Shown here: one piece after another, positions 17,276 through 26,748 of the stretch
Position numbering within the stretch: position 1 is the stretch's first letter
Layout of the letters: each line of letters starts with the position of its first letter
Origin: Prolixibacter bellariivorans ATCC BAA-1284
Lineage (GTDB): Bacteria; Bacteroidota; Bacteroidia; Bacteroidales; Prolixibacteraceae
Assembly: GCF_000621705.1 (NCBI RefSeq)
Contig: NZ_JHXO01000011.1
Coordinates: 302,464-366,463, forward strand
DNA length: 64,000 nucleotides
Direction of reading: 5' to 3'
Translations under genes and position numbers: made by a program
Notes under the pieces: model-generated
What the model was told of the DNA's origin: nothing
Seen by the model: only the letters and a program-made list of their open reading frames with translations
Database searches by the model: none

Positions 17276-17761
17276 ATGAAATTGCGAAGAATTATAGATA
17301 AAATGCTGGAACGGGCAGTAATCATCCTAATGGGAATACTTGTATTGGATGTGCTCTGGCAAGTGGCCAGCCGTTATGTTTTTCAAAATCCCAGTTCTTT
17401 TACCGATGAACTTGCCGGATTCCTGCTTATTTGGGTTGGATTGCTTGGCGCTGCCTGGGCCGCAGGAATGAAGCACCATCTGGCAATCGATTTGCTCGCT
17501 CAGAAATTTTCCCCTGCCCGTAGACGGTATCTCGATATTTTGATTAATCTGCTAGTGATGCTATTTGCCCTTTCGGTGATGGTAATTGGAGGAATATGGC
17601 TGGTATACACTCGTTTCTATCTAGGACAAACATCAGCTGCCATGCAGATTCCTATAGGGTATGTATACATGGTTGTACCGTTGAGTGGATTCCTCATCAG
17701 TTACTTTAGCATAGATGAGATTGTCCGGCTGATTAAAAATCCTAACGCTGATAATATTTGA
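17276..17761 (+). CDS. dctQ: TRAP transporter small permease (DctQ type)
   Basis: A 161-residue inner-membrane protein with four predicted membrane segments (near 15-35, 47-65, 88-110 and 128-150). It has the DctQ signature WQVASRYVFQNPSSFTDELA and GAAWAAGMKHHLAID. It forms the small membrane subunit of the TRAP complex. It lies 41 bp after dctP and 3 bp before dctM, so translation of the pair is probably coupled. Confidence 0.93.
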   Translation: MKLRRIIDKMLERAVIILMGILVLDVLWQVASRYVFQNPSSFTDELAGFLLIWVGLLGAAWAAGMKHHLAIDLLAQKFSPARRRYLDILINLLVMLFALSVMVIGGIWLVYTRFYLGQTSAAMQIPIGYVYMVVPLSGFLISYFSIDEIVRLIKNPNADNI

Positions 17762-17764
17762 TTC

Positions 17765-19063
17765 ATGGAAACATTAGGAATATTCGTTCTGGTTATCTCA
17801 TTCATCATTTTTCTGGCTATTGGTGTGCCGATTGCCTTCAGCATTGGATTGGCAGCCTTGCTTACTCTTCTTCTCAGCGTTGGCGCGTTGCCCGCAGTAA
17901 CTACTCTTGCTCAGCAGATGGCTACCGGGCTGGATAGTTTTGCCTTGCTGGCGATACCGTTTTTTATATTGGCGGGGCAGCTTATGAACCGGGGAGGAAT
18001 TGCGATACGATTAATTTCTTTTGCCAAGGTACTGGTTGGACGACTTCCCGGCGGACTTGCATTTGTAAATGTGTTGGCGAATATGCTTTTCGGAGCTATT
18101 TCCGGCTCGGCTGCTGCTTCGGCTTCGGCTATTGGTAGTATCATGGGCCCTGAAATGGAAAAATCGGGATATGACAAAAACTTCAGTGCAGCTATTAATA
18201 TTACCAGTGCCACAACGGGGTTGAGTATTCCGCCAAGCAACATATTGATTGTCTATTCACTGGCTTCGGGAGGAGCCTCGATTACGGCACTCTTCCTTGC
18301 GGGATATATACCCGGAATTCTTACCGGGGTAGCGCTCATGATTGTTGGTGCCGTTTTCGCGGTCCGGAAAAAATATCCGCTTTGCGAAAAATATACTTTT
18401 CGCCAGAGCGTGAAGATATTCATTCAGGCCATTCCAAGTTTGATGTTGTTGGTGGTTGTGATTGGTGGAATTATCGCTGGCGTTTTTACCGCGACTGAAG
18501 CTTCGGCTGTAGCAGTGTTGTACTGTTTTATTTTGGCCATGGCTTACAAGGAAATAAGCCTAAGCGATTTGCCCGGAATTCTGCTGAAATCGGTAGGAAC
18601 AACAGCGATTGTTCTTTTGTTGGTGGCGACTTCGATGGGACTTTCCTGGGTGATGTCGTATCAGAATATCCCGCAGGGAGTAAGTAACGCGCTGCTTAGT
18701 GTTTCGGGTAATCCCATGATTATTTTGCTCATCATCAACTTTATTCTGTTGTTCGTTGGAGTGTTCATGGATATGACACCGGCCGTGTTGATTTTCACAC
18801 CGATTTTTCTGCCGGTAGTTACCTCGCAGTTGGGAATGGACCCGATTCACTTCGGAATCATTATGGTAATGAACCTTTCGGTAGGACTCTGCACGCCACC
18901 TGTTGGTTCGGTACTGTTTATCGGTTGTAGTGTGGCGAATACGAAAATAGAGAATGTTATCAAGCCTTTATTGCCCATGTTTGTCGTGATGATTATCACA
19001 TTGTTACTCGTTACTTATGTACCGGAATTGAGTTTGTGGTTACCTCACGCATTTGGATTTTAA
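17765..19063 (+). CDS. dctM: TRAP transporter large permease (DctM type)
   Basis: A 432-residue integral membrane protein with about a dozen hydrophobic segments. DctM-family motifs include FAFLAIPFF-like ALLAIPFFILAGQLMNRGG, SGSAAASASAIGSIMGPEM and TSATTGLSIPPSNILIVYS. DMTPAVLIFTPIFLPV and a C-terminal CTPPVGSVLFIG also fit. It forms the sodium-coupled transport channel that works with DctP and DctQ. It is the last gene of the plus arm and a hairpin terminator follows. Confidence 0.95.
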   Translation: METLGIFVLVISFIIFLAIGVPIAFSIGLAALLTLLLSVGALPAVTTLAQQMATGLDSFALLAIPFFILAGQLMNRGGIAIRLISFAKVLVGRLPGGLAFVNVLANMLFGAISGSAAASASAIGSIMGPEMEKSGYDKNFSAAINITSATTGLSIPPSNILIVYSLASGGASITALFLAGYIPGILTGVALMIVGAVFAVRKKYPLCEKYTFRQSVKIFIQAIPSLMLLVVVIGGIIAGVFTATEASAVAVLYCFILAMAYKEISLSDLPGILLKSVGTTAIVLLLVATSMGLSWVMSYQNIPQGVSNALLSVSGNPMIILLIINFILLFVGVFMDMTPAVLIFTPIFLPVVTSQLGMDPIHFGIIMVMNLSVGLCTPPVGSVLFIGCSVANTKIENVIKPLLPMFVVMIITLLLVTYVPELSLWLPHAFGF

Positions 19064-19093
19064 GATACAGATGATAGATTGATTCATAGAAGG

Positions 19094-19130
19094 AAAGGGA
19101 GGAGCGTAAAAATTGGCTTCTCTCTTTTTC
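19094..19130 (+). terminator. Terminator of the hexuronate plus arm
   Basis: A 12-bp stem with two G-U pairs (arms 19094-19105 and 19116-19127) runs into a T-rich tail, 30 bp after dctM. Confidence 0.7.
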
Positions 19131-19154
19131 TTTCTGGAAAAATGAAGTCGTCTT

Positions 19155-20021
19155 TCAGAGTTTGCGAGCCAGTTCTTTTATCCAGATTTTCAGGTTTTCG
19201 CCTATGTCTTCCTGCTCCATGCCAAAGAGGACATTGGTTTTAATAAATTCGAGTTTGTCTCCGATATCGAAAAGCTCTCCCTGCAACTTTACGCCAAAGA
19301 TTTTTTCATTTTGCAGAAGTGCCTGCATGGCATCGGTGATTTGAATCTCATTGTTTTTTCCAGGTGGCGTTTTTTCCAGGTAACTGAAAATTTCGGGCAT
19401 AAAAATATAGCGGCTGGCGATGGCCAGATTGGAAGGTGCTTCCTGAACCGCAGGTTTTTCAATGAGTTGCTTTGCCTGCCAAATATTGTTCTGTAGATGG
19501 GTGCCATCGAAAATGCCGTAACGACTCACCAAATTCCTTTCAACTTCTTCGAGTCCAACCACCGAACTGTTATATTTTTCTGCTACCTCGACAAGTTGGC
19601 GGGTAACCGGTATTTTACTGCGAAAAATGGTGTCTCCCAGCAAAACAGCGAAAGGTTCATTACCCACGTGATCGCGGGCGTGCAGAATGGCGTCTCCCAG
19701 TCCATTCATCTCTTTTTGCCAGACAAAGTGAATGTTGGCCATGTCGGTGATGCGGCGAATGGCATCGAGCTCTTTGAACTTTTTCTTTTGCTCCAGTAAA
19801 TGCTCCAGCTCGAACGAACGGTCGAAATGCTCTTCCACGGCCCGTTTTCCACGGCCGATAATCATCAAAATGTCTGTAATTCCTGAAGCGACAGCTTCTT
19901 CAACTACATATTGAATAACCGGTGTATCAACTATCGGAATCATCTCTTTGGGCTGCGCTTTGGTGATGGGCAGGAAGCGGGTTCCAAATCCGGCAGCTGG
20001 TATAACGGCTTTTCGTATCAT
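19155..20021 (-). CDS. galU: UTP-glucose-1-phosphate uridylyltransferase
   Basis: Makes UDP-glucose from UTP and glucose 1-phosphate. The 288-residue nucleotidyltransferase has the N-terminal GFGTRFLPITKAQPKEMIPI signature. IQYVVEEAVASGI, LLGDTIF and a central IEKPAVQEAPSNLAI segment follow. KNNEIQITDAMQAL near 220 and FDIGDKLEF near 255 are typical of GalU rather than RmlA. UDP-glucose is needed by galT in the nearby galactose locus and by nucleotide-sugar synthesis. It forms its own minus-strand unit. Confidence 0.96.
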   Translation of the reverse strand: MIRKAVIPAAGFGTRFLPITKAQPKEMIPIVDTPVIQYVVEEAVASGITDILMIIGRGKRAVEEHFDRSFELEHLLEQKKKFKELDAIRRITDMANIHFVWQKEMNGLGDAILHARDHVGNEPFAVLLGDTIFRSKIPVTRQLVEVAEKYNSSVVGLEEVERNLVSRYGIFDGTHLQNNIWQAKQLIEKPAVQEAPSNLAIASRYIFMPEIFSYLEKTPPGKNNEIQITDAMQALLQNEKIFGVKLQGELFDIGDKLEFIKTNVLFGMEQEDIGENLKIWIKELARKL

Positions 20022-20055
20022 GATTCTAATGCTTTTCCGGTTTTATAAATAGAAG

Positions 20056-20098
20056 GTATCCGGAATAGTTCAAATTTAGGTTGACCTATTCCGGATAC
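20056..20098 (-). terminator. Hairpin downstream of the acyl-CoA ligase gene
   Basis: A perfect 13-bp stem (gtatccggaatag at 20056-20068 and its complement at 20086-20098) with a 17-nt loop lies 12 bp past the stop codon at 20110. Confidence 0.7.
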
Positions 20099-20109
20099 GA
20101 GTTGGTTGC

Positions 20110-22026
20110 CTACAGCGTTCCGTTCCATTTGGCGACGGCCTCCATATTCATCGGATTGATGATATTCCGGGCTTCGGCTGTGTAGAGAAATTCCAGCTCT
20201 TTACTAAAGTATTCAGTGATTTTTCCACGAACCATTTTCATCGTGCTGTTCATTAAATGATTTTGCTCGGTAAAGGCTTCCGGAAGAACGGCGATGGTTG
20301 TCGGAAGCCATCGTTCAGGAAATTCACCTTCGTATTTTCCACCTTTGCGGTATGCATCCACTTCCTGTTTAATAATCTCCAGCGTTTTCTGGTTGCCTTC
20401 TTCCGTTCCGGGTTCGATGTTCATTTTTTGCAGTTTCCGGTTAATGGCAGCAATATTGGGCACTAACATTCCGGAAGTATAAGGATTCTGATTATTGTAG
20501 AGCATGGCCTGATCGATGAATTCCGACTGGTCAACCAGCGCTTCTTCAATACCTTCAGGACTGAATTTTTCACCGTCATTACCAATTAGCAGGCTCTTGA
20601 AACGTCCGAGAACATACAAAAACCCATCCTTGCTCATGTATCCCATATCGCCGGTATGCAGCCAGCCATCTTTTAAGGTTTCGGCTGATGCTTTTGGATT
20701 TTTCCAGTAACCAACCATGACATTATCGCCTTTGATGACGATTTCGCCTTTTTCGCCAATTGGTACTTCTTTTCCTTCATCATCGCTGATTTTCAGTTCC
20801 AGGTCTTTCACCAGTCGTCCGGAGGAACCGAATTTAATGGCATGCAGTGCATTCGAAGAGATAACCGGAGAAGCTTCGGAGAGTCCGTAGCCTTGACAAA
20901 CGGGTACCCCGATGGCTGCAAAAAAGCGCTGAAGTTCAATATCGAGTAGAGCACCTCCACCAACGAAGAATTTCAATTCGCCTCCAAAGGCTTCCCTGAT
21001 TTTGGAAAACAGAATTTTGTCGTAAAAAGCAACTGCTGGTTTCATAAATGCACGCCAGCCTTTGCCTTTGTTCCAGCCATCACCATTATAGGCATAAGCA
21101 ACTTTTAGTCCTTGTTTGAAAAGCTTTTCCGCTGTTTTTCCTTTTGCCTGAATATTTTTTTCGATGTTTTTCCGGAAATTCTTCGAAAGCGCCGGAACAC
21201 TCATCATAATGTTTGGTCTCAGCTCTTTGATGTTGTTCGGAACATTTCGCAACGTTTCCATTGGCGAACGGCCTATTTGCACTGAACCAATACTGGCACC
21301 ATTGACCATGAAACTGTAGAGACAGGCAGTGTGTGCAAATGAGTGGTCCCAGGGAAGAATGGCTAATGTCCTGAAACTCTCATCGATGTCCATTAATGAA
21401 TTGGATTGTGCCACATTTGCTGCGTAGTTCAGGTGTGACAACATAATGCCTTTTGGATCGGCAGTCGTTCCGGAAGTGTAGGAGATATTGGCCAAATCAT
21501 CGGGTTGGATGCCTTGCCAGATGAGGTCAAATGTTGCTTTCTTTTCCGGATCGTTGAGATAAGCTTTTCCTTCTTTAATTAGATCGTCATAACTGAGGTC
21601 ATTCGGTCCCTGATTTTCTTTTCCGTCGATGTAAATAACTTTTTCAAGAGACGGAACCTCCTGGCGAATGCTCTCGATTTTCTCTGCTTGTTGTCCCGAA
21701 ACAATGACCATTTTAGCACCGGAATGTTCCAGCCTGAATTTAAGTTCGGAGGGTTCCAGCTTTACCGACAATGGAACGTTGATAGCGTTGCAGTATAAGA
21801 TGCCCAATTCGCTTACCAGCCAGGCATTTCGACCTTCGGATAAAAGTCCGACCCGATCACCCATTTCGAGCCCTTTGGAAAGTAGTCCGGCTCCGAATTG
21901 ATGAACTTGTTCCTGAATTTCACGGTAAGTGGAAGGTTGGTATTTGTCTTTCGTTTTTTCCCAAAGAAAGGGATTGTTAGGAAATTTAGCGACGCTTTGC
22001 TCAAAGAGCTCAATCAGTGTCTTCAT
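20110..22026 (-). CDS. AMP-dependent long-chain acyl-CoA synthetase
   Basis: Activates fatty acids to acyl-CoA through an acyl-adenylate. The 638-residue protein carries the ANL-family phosphate loop YTSGTTADPKGIMLSH near 190. VCQGYGLSEASPVIS follows near 385, then WLHTGDMGYMSKDGFLYVLG and the hinge/catalytic GRFKSLLIGNDGEKFSPE. The C-terminal lysine of the family is likely in VRGKITEYF. It differs clearly from the second ligase at 55372-57177. It is monocistronic, bounded by hairpins on both sides. Confidence 0.93.
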   Translation of the reverse strand: MKTLIELFEQSVAKFPNNPFLWEKTKDKYQPSTYREIQEQVHQFGAGLLSKGLEMGDRVGLLSEGRNAWLVSELGILYCNAINVPLSVKLEPSELKFRLEHSGAKMVIVSGQQAEKIESIRQEVPSLEKVIYIDGKENQGPNDLSYDDLIKEGKAYLNDPEKKATFDLIWQGIQPDDLANISYTSGTTADPKGIMLSHLNYAANVAQSNSLMDIDESFRTLAILPWDHSFAHTACLYSFMVNGASIGSVQIGRSPMETLRNVPNNIKELRPNIMMSVPALSKNFRKNIEKNIQAKGKTAEKLFKQGLKVAYAYNGDGWNKGKGWRAFMKPAVAFYDKILFSKIREAFGGELKFFVGGGALLDIELQRFFAAIGVPVCQGYGLSEASPVISSNALHAIKFGSSGRLVKDLELKISDDEGKEVPIGEKGEIVIKGDNVMVGYWKNPKASAETLKDGWLHTGDMGYMSKDGFLYVLGRFKSLLIGNDGEKFSPEGIEEALVDQSEFIDQAMLYNNQNPYTSGMLVPNIAAINRKLQKMNIEPGTEEGNQKTLEIIKQEVDAYRKGGKYEGEFPERWLPTTIAVLPEAFTEQNHLMNSTMKMVRGKITEYFSKELEFLYTAEARNIINPMNMEAVAKWNGTL

Positions 22027-22148
22027 AGGTTGTTTGTTTTTTCCATCGGTGAAAACCGGAGTAAAGGAATTTTTTTGTTAAGCAAGATCCAAAACTATGG
22101 AAATTTCCGGTAATCAGAAAACTGTTTTAAAGCCTGAAATAAACGTGA

Positions 22149-22179
22149 AACTGCCTGAATGTGATGTATTCAGGCAGTT
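22149..22179 (-). terminator. Terminator of galM
   Basis: A perfect 12-bp stem (aactgcctgaat at 22149-22160, complement at 22168-22179) lies 18 bp beyond the galM stop. Confidence 0.75.
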
Positions 22180-22196
22180 GCTTGTGAGGATGTTAT

Positions 22197-23246
22197 TTAT
22201 TTCGTTCCGAAGCGATAGACGGTTTTCGAATGGAATTGTTCACCGGGTCGTAACTCGGTGGAGGGAAAATCAGGGTGATTGGGGGAATCAGGATAGTGCT
22301 GTGTTTCCAGCGCAACACCGGCATATTGACCAAATTGTTCACCGTTTTTTCCTTTTATGTTTGGGATGTAATAACCGGTGTAAAGCTGGATCCCCGGCTC
22401 GGTTGTCAGTACCTCAAGGGTTCGTCCGGTCGATTCTTCCGACAGTGCAGCTGCTTTTTTCAACTTTTCCCCATCACTATCCAGAACGAAGTTCAGATCG
22501 TAACCATCTTTCAGCTCCTTAATTTTTGAGCCCAGTTCGTGTTCTTTAGTGAAATCGAATGGTGTTCCGGTCACGTTATTTATTTTCCCGGTAGGGATGA
22601 GTGTTTCATCCGTCTCTGTATATTTATCGGTATAGAGTTTCAGATTGTGGTGCAGAATATTTTCCCGGTTTCCAGTCAGATTGAAGTAGGTATGGTTTGT
22701 CAGGTTAACCACGGTTGGATGGTCGGTCTCAGCTTTGTACTCAATACTGAGCTCATTTTTGTGGTTCAGAGTATAGATAACGGTTACATCCAGGTTACCC
22801 GGATAGCCTTCTTCCATGTGAACACTTCTGTATTTTAGTTCAACACCAACCAGGTCGGGTTTTTCAATTTTGTGTGGAGCCCACACTACTTTGTCAAAAC
22901 CGGTTAGTCCGCCATGCAGGTGATTGGGACCATTATTTACAGCTAACGTGTGTTCCTGTCCGCCGAGGGTAAATCTGCCTTTAGCAATCCGGTTGGCATA
23001 GCGGCCGGCAATGCAACCAAAAAATGGACATTCGGTTCGATATACCTCACTCAGATAATCTTCAAGTGCCGAAAAACCGAGTGCAATATTCGCGGTATTT
23101 CCGTCTTGGTCGGGTGTTTCGATGGAGGTGATAATGCCTCCGTAATTAGTTATTTTAATGGTTATTCCATTATCGTTTCTTAATTTGTATAGAAATACTT
23201 TTTCTCCTTTCGGGGTTGTTCCAAATACTTCTCTTTTTAATTCCAT
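22197..23246 (-). CDS. galM: Aldose 1-epimerase (galactose mutarotase)
   Basis: Interconverts alpha and beta anomers of galactose and glucose, feeding GalK. The 349-residue protein shows ITNYGGIITSIETPD near the N-terminus and CIAGRYANRIAKG. The catalytic histidine region is NNGPNHLHGGLTGFDKVVW, with VNLTNHTYFNLTG in the middle and a catalytic glutamate in VALETQHYPDSPNHPDFPS near the end. No signal peptide is seen, so it is cytoplasmic. It diverges from the GntR-type regulator gene, and one of the two shared operator candidates lies between them. Confidence 0.95.
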   Translation of the reverse strand: MELKREVFGTTPKGEKVFLYKLRNDNGITIKITNYGGIITSIETPDQDGNTANIALGFSALEDYLSEVYRTECPFFGCIAGRYANRIAKGRFTLGGQEHTLAVNNGPNHLHGGLTGFDKVVWAPHKIEKPDLVGVELKYRSVHMEEGYPGNLDVTVIYTLNHKNELSIEYKAETDHPTVVNLTNHTYFNLTGNRENILHHNLKLYTDKYTETDETLIPTGKINNVTGTPFDFTKEHELGSKIKELKDGYDLNFVLDSDGEKLKKAAALSEESTGRTLEVLTTEPGIQLYTGYYIPNIKGKNGEQFGQYAGVALETQHYPDSPNHPDFPSTELRPGEQFHSKTVYRFGTK

Positions 23247-23292
23247 AGGTATTTCGGATTTGATTTTTGAAATTCCTTATAAAAATAAACAT

Positions 23293-23309
23293 ACCAGTGG
23301 GGACCAGTA
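23293..23309. promoter_or_regulatory. Candidate galactose operator, copy 1
   Basis: The direct repeat ACCAGT-N4-ACCAGTA lies between galM and the divergent regulator gene. The same arrangement recurs before galK at 24449-24465. Confidence 0.55.
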
Positions 23310-23364
23310 GTGTTTTTGATGAATTTTTTGAACTTTGTAATTTATAAATTTATCTGCTTAATCC

Positions 23365-24381
23365 ATGAATCAAGTGAAATTGAAGCACATATTCCAGATT
23401 GATGAAACGGCTGGAATTCCCAAATACAGACAAATCATTAGTTCGGTTTATAAGGCAATTGAACAGGGAAACCTGAAAAAGGGTGACAAAATTCCCTCGC
23501 TGAATGAAATATGTCAATCGTTCGACTTGTCGCGTGACACCGTGATGGTTGCGCTAAATGAGTTGAAAGCCAGGGGTGTTGTATCTTCGGTTCCTGGTAA
23601 GGGATATTATATCGACAGTACGGTCCTCGATTATGAGAAGCGGATATTTGTCCTTTTCGACGAACTAAATGTCTTTAAAGAAGATTTGTACAATTCGTTT
23701 ACCAGCCAGCTGGACAACAAAACCAGCGTTGATATATACTTTCATCACTTTAATTTCAACCTGTTTGAAAAATTGGTAACGGAAGCGACCGGAAAATACA
23801 GCGCCTATGTTATCATGCCGGCCACCTTCGATAACACGAATCAAGTAATTCGCCATCTTCCAAACGATAAGGTTTATATTCTCGATCGGGAAAAAGCTGA
23901 TCTGAAAGGATACCCTGTAATTTATCAAGACTTTGAACAAGATGTTGTTGATGCACTGCAGGATGGCAAAGATTTGCTGAAAAAATACGATCGGCTGGTG
24001 ATGCATTTTCCAGGAGGGAAGGAACCGGAGGGTAGAGTAGATGGTTTCAAGCGCTTTTGTGAAGAAAACGAAATTGAATACGAGGTGATTTACTCGCTTA
24101 GCAACCGGAAAGTTAAAAAGGGAGAAGCCTACTTTGTGATGTCGGATCGGAACCTGGTGAGAATGGTTAAGAAAGCAGCCGAAGCGAAATTGGAATTGGG
24201 TGAAGATTTGGGGTTGGTTTCTTTTAATGACACGGTTTTGAAGGAAGTTGTTGCTGGTGGAATCACGACGATATCTACTGATTTTAAGTTGATGGGGGAA
24301 ACATTGGCTGAACTTGTGGAGCGGAAGAAATCGGGTAAACTGCGAAATCCGTCAGCTCTTATTCGTCGAAAATCATTATAA
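23365..24381 (+). CDS. GntR-family regulator with sugar-binding effector domain
   Basis: A 338-residue regulator. Residues about 10-80 form a GntR-type winged helix (GDKIPSLNEICQSFDLSRDT, then LNELKARGVV). The rest resembles a LacI-type periplasmic-binding-protein domain, including LVSFNDTVLKEVVAGGITTI. This hybrid architecture is common among Bacteroidota sugar regulators. Its place between galM and galKT, with a repeated motif in both flanking intergenic regions, points to control of galactose genes. A small GGCAAAA/TTTTGCC hairpin follows at 24405-24420. Confidence 0.9.
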   Translation: MNQVKLKHIFQIDETAGIPKYRQIISSVYKAIEQGNLKKGDKIPSLNEICQSFDLSRDTVMVALNELKARGVVSSVPGKGYYIDSTVLDYEKRIFVLFDELNVFKEDLYNSFTSQLDNKTSVDIYFHHFNFNLFEKLVTEATGKYSAYVIMPATFDNTNQVIRHLPNDKVYILDREKADLKGYPVIYQDFEQDVVDALQDGKDLLKKYDRLVMHFPGGKEPEGRVDGFKRFCEENEIEYEVIYSLSNRKVKKGEAYFVMSDRNLVRMVKKAAEAKLELGEDLGLVSFNDTVLKEVVAGGITTISTDFKLMGETLAELVERKKSGKLRNPSALIRRKSL

Positions 24382-24404
24382 GTTAATACCTGACTAATTT
24401 CTCA

Positions 24405-24420
24405 GGCAAAACATTTTGCC
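24405..24420 (+). terminator. Short hairpin after the regulator gene
   Basis: Perfect 7-bp arms (ggcaaaa/ttttgcc) enclose a 2-nt loop. There is no T-run, so it is a weak terminator candidate or a 5' structure of galK transcripts. Confidence 0.35.
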
Positions 24421-24448
24421 ATGTGAGGAAGAATTGATAGTTTTACCA

Positions 24449-24465
24449 ACCGGTACCTACCAGTA
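24449..24465. promoter_or_regulatory. Candidate galactose operator, copy 2
   Basis: ACCGGT-N4-ACCAGTA matches the site at 23293-23309 in both half-sites and in spacing. It lies 24 bp before the galK start, where binding would block transcription or initiation. Confidence 0.55.
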
Positions 24466-24488
24466 TGAATTAATTAGGTTTAACTCGA

Positions 24489-25649
24489 ATGAATATTGAA
24501 GAACTAAAGAAGCAATTTGTCAGTAAATACGGTGCGGGGGAAGTATCTGTATATTTTTCTCCGGGGCGTGTAAATCTTATAGGAGAGCATACCGATTACA
24601 ACGGAGGTTTTGTATTTCCTTGCGCTCTCACTTTCGGAACTTATTGCCTTATCAGGAAAAACGATAAAAAGAGCTTTCACTTTGCTTCATTGAATGTAGA
24701 GAATGAAACGGATATCACCTTCGATAAACTAACTCAACCAATCGGAAACGAGTGGTTCAACTATCCACTGGGCGTTATTGCCCAGTTTGTGAAAAAAGGA
24801 AAAACGCCTGATACAGGTGCCGATTTGCTCTTTTGGGGAAATGTTCCTAATGGTGCCGGACTTTCCTCCTCAGCTGCACTCGAAATGGTGACCGGAGTTG
24901 CCATCAACGATGTGTATAGTTACGACGAAGAGCGGGTGGAACTGGTCAAAATGGGACAGATGGCAGAGCACGAATTTGCTGGTGTGCATTGCGGAATTAT
25001 GGATCAGTTTGCTTCCGGAATGGCACATAAAGATCATGCTCTTTTCCTGAACTGCGATACTCTGGATTATGAACAGGTGCCGGTCAAATTGGATGGAGTG
25101 AAGATTGTCATCGGTAATACGAATAGTCCACACAAGCTGGATTCAGGGATGTACAATAAACGGGTGGCTGAATGCAAAGCTGCGGTGGAATCGATAAAAC
25201 CTTTCAAGCCGATTAAACAATTGGGAGAATTATCCTGGGATGATTTTCTGGGACTTCAGGATAAAATTGATGATGAGGTGGTTCGCAAACGGGCTCGCCA
25301 CGTCATCTCTGAGATTAAACGCACCCGTGATGCGGTAGATGCATTGAAAGCCGGAAAGCTGGAAGAGTTCGGTCACTTGATGAATGGCTCACATGACTCG
25401 CTTCGAGACGACTATGAAGTCACCGGAAATGAGCTGGATACCATGGTGGAGGAAGCCCGAAAAATTGAAGGAGTGATTGGTTCCCGCATGACGGGGGGAG
25501 GATTTGGCGGCAGTACGGTTTCGCTGGTGAAAGATGAAGCGGTGGATGCCTTTATTGAACAGGTTGGCCGGAATTACGAGGCACGTACTGGTTTGAAACC
25601 AGAATTTTATGTTGCTGAGGTTGGAGAAGGAAGTCACAAGATTTGCTAA
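24489..25649 (+). CDS. galK: Galactokinase
   Basis: Phosphorylates alpha-D-galactose to galactose 1-phosphate. The 386-residue GHMP kinase has the galactose signature GRVNLIGEHTDYNGGFVFP. The ATP-binding PNGAGLSSSAALE is near 120 and the third motif, MTGGGFGGSTVSLV, near 335. The catalytic aspartate lies in CGIMDQFASGMA. It starts the galK-galT-symporter unit and is 20 bp from galT. Confidence 0.97.
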   Translation: MNIEELKKQFVSKYGAGEVSVYFSPGRVNLIGEHTDYNGGFVFPCALTFGTYCLIRKNDKKSFHFASLNVENETDITFDKLTQPIGNEWFNYPLGVIAQFVKKGKTPDTGADLLFWGNVPNGAGLSSSAALEMVTGVAINDVYSYDEERVELVKMGQMAEHEFAGVHCGIMDQFASGMAHKDHALFLNCDTLDYEQVPVKLDGVKIVIGNTNSPHKLDSGMYNKRVAECKAAVESIKPFKPIKQLGELSWDDFLGLQDKIDDEVVRKRARHVISEIKRTRDAVDALKAGKLEEFGHLMNGSHDSLRDDYEVTGNELDTMVEEARKIEGVIGSRMTGGGFGGSTVSLVKDEAVDAFIEQVGRNYEARTGLKPEFYVAEVGEGSHKIC

Positions 25650-25669
25650 CGTAAAAATCAAGGTGAAAA

Positions 25670-26716
25670 ATGTCTAATTTTAATTTAACCGATCATCCGC
25701 ATCGAAGATATAATGCTCTGACTGGTGAATGGGTTCTGGTGTCACCACATAGGGCCAAGCGTCCGTGGCAGGGACAGGTGGAAAAGATCCAGGAAGAGAC
25801 CCGGCCGCAATATGATCCAACCTGTTATTTGTGTGCGGGTAACGAACGTGCAGGAGGTGAGAAAAATCCGGATTACGAATCCACTTATGTGTTCAGAAAC
25901 GATTTCAGTGCGTTGCTGGAAGGTACCCCGGAAGGAATCGTGGAAGAGGGGGAACTGTTTCGGGCGGAAAGTGAGCGTGGCGTTTGCAAAGTCATCTGTT
26001 TCAGCCCGCGACACGATTTGACCATCCCGGAGATGGAGGTCGAAGAAATTGCCAAAGTCGTTGATGTGTGGCAGAACGAATACAATGAGTTGGGTGCAAA
26101 AGATTTTATCAATTATGTCCAGATTTTTGAGAATAAGGGGAGTGTGATGGGATGTTCGAATCCTCATCCGCACGGACAAATCTGGTCATCCACCTCCATT
26201 CCGAACGAGCCGGCCAAAGAACAGATGGCACAACTTCAGTATTACAATAATCACCGGCGAACGTTACTTGGCGATTATCTGAAGAGTGAGCTGGAAAAGA
26301 AAGAACGCATCCTGGTCGAGAACGAGCACTTTGTAGCATTGGTTCCGTACTGGGCAGTCTGGCCATTCGAAAGCATGATTATCAGTCGCAGAGCAATCCA
26401 ACATCTTGGACAATTTACTTCGGAAGAGAAATTGGCTCTGGCCGATATTTATAAACGACTGACGGTAATGTATGATAATCTGTTCGAGGTATCTTTCCCT
26501 TATTCTGCAGGCATACATCAAAGTCCGACCGATGAGGAACCTCACCCGGAATGGCATTTTCACATGCATTTTTATCCTCCGCTGTTGCGTTCAGCTACAG
26601 TGAAGAAGTTCATGGTCGGATACGAAATGCTGGCCACGCCTCAACGGGATATTACGGCAGAAACCAGCGCAGAGCGTTTACGGTCACTGTCGGCCGTTCA
26701 TTATAAAATGAGATAG
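25670..26716 (+). CDS. galT: Galactose-1-phosphate uridylyltransferase
   Basis: Exchanges galactose 1-phosphate with UDP-glucose to give UDP-galactose. The 348-residue HIT-superfamily protein has the zinc-site cysteines in [16 protein letters not shown]. The active-site histidine triad is in [14 protein letters not shown], and a second metal/histidine region near the C-terminus is [17 protein letters not shown]. The length is standard for class I GalT. It follows galK closely and precedes the symporter. Confidence 0.97.
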   Translation: MSNFNLTDHPHRRYNALTGEWVLVSPHRAKRPWQGQVEKIQEETRPQYDPTCYLCAGNERAGGEKNPDYESTYVFRNDFSALLEGTPEGIVEEGELFRAESERGVCKVICFSPRHDLTIPEMEVEEIAKVVDVWQNEYNELGAKDFINYVQIFENKGSVMGCSNPHPHGQIWSSTSIPNEPAKEQMAQLQYYNNHRRTLLGDYLKSELEKKERILVENEHFVALVPYWAVWPFESMIISRRAIQHLGQFTSEEKLALADIYKRLTVMYDNLFEVSFPYSAGIHQSPTDEEPHPEWHFHMHFYPPLLRSATVKKFMVGYEMLATPQRDITAETSAERLRSLSAVHYKMR

Positions 26717-26748
26717 AAAATCATAAATCGATACTAAATCCAATTCAT

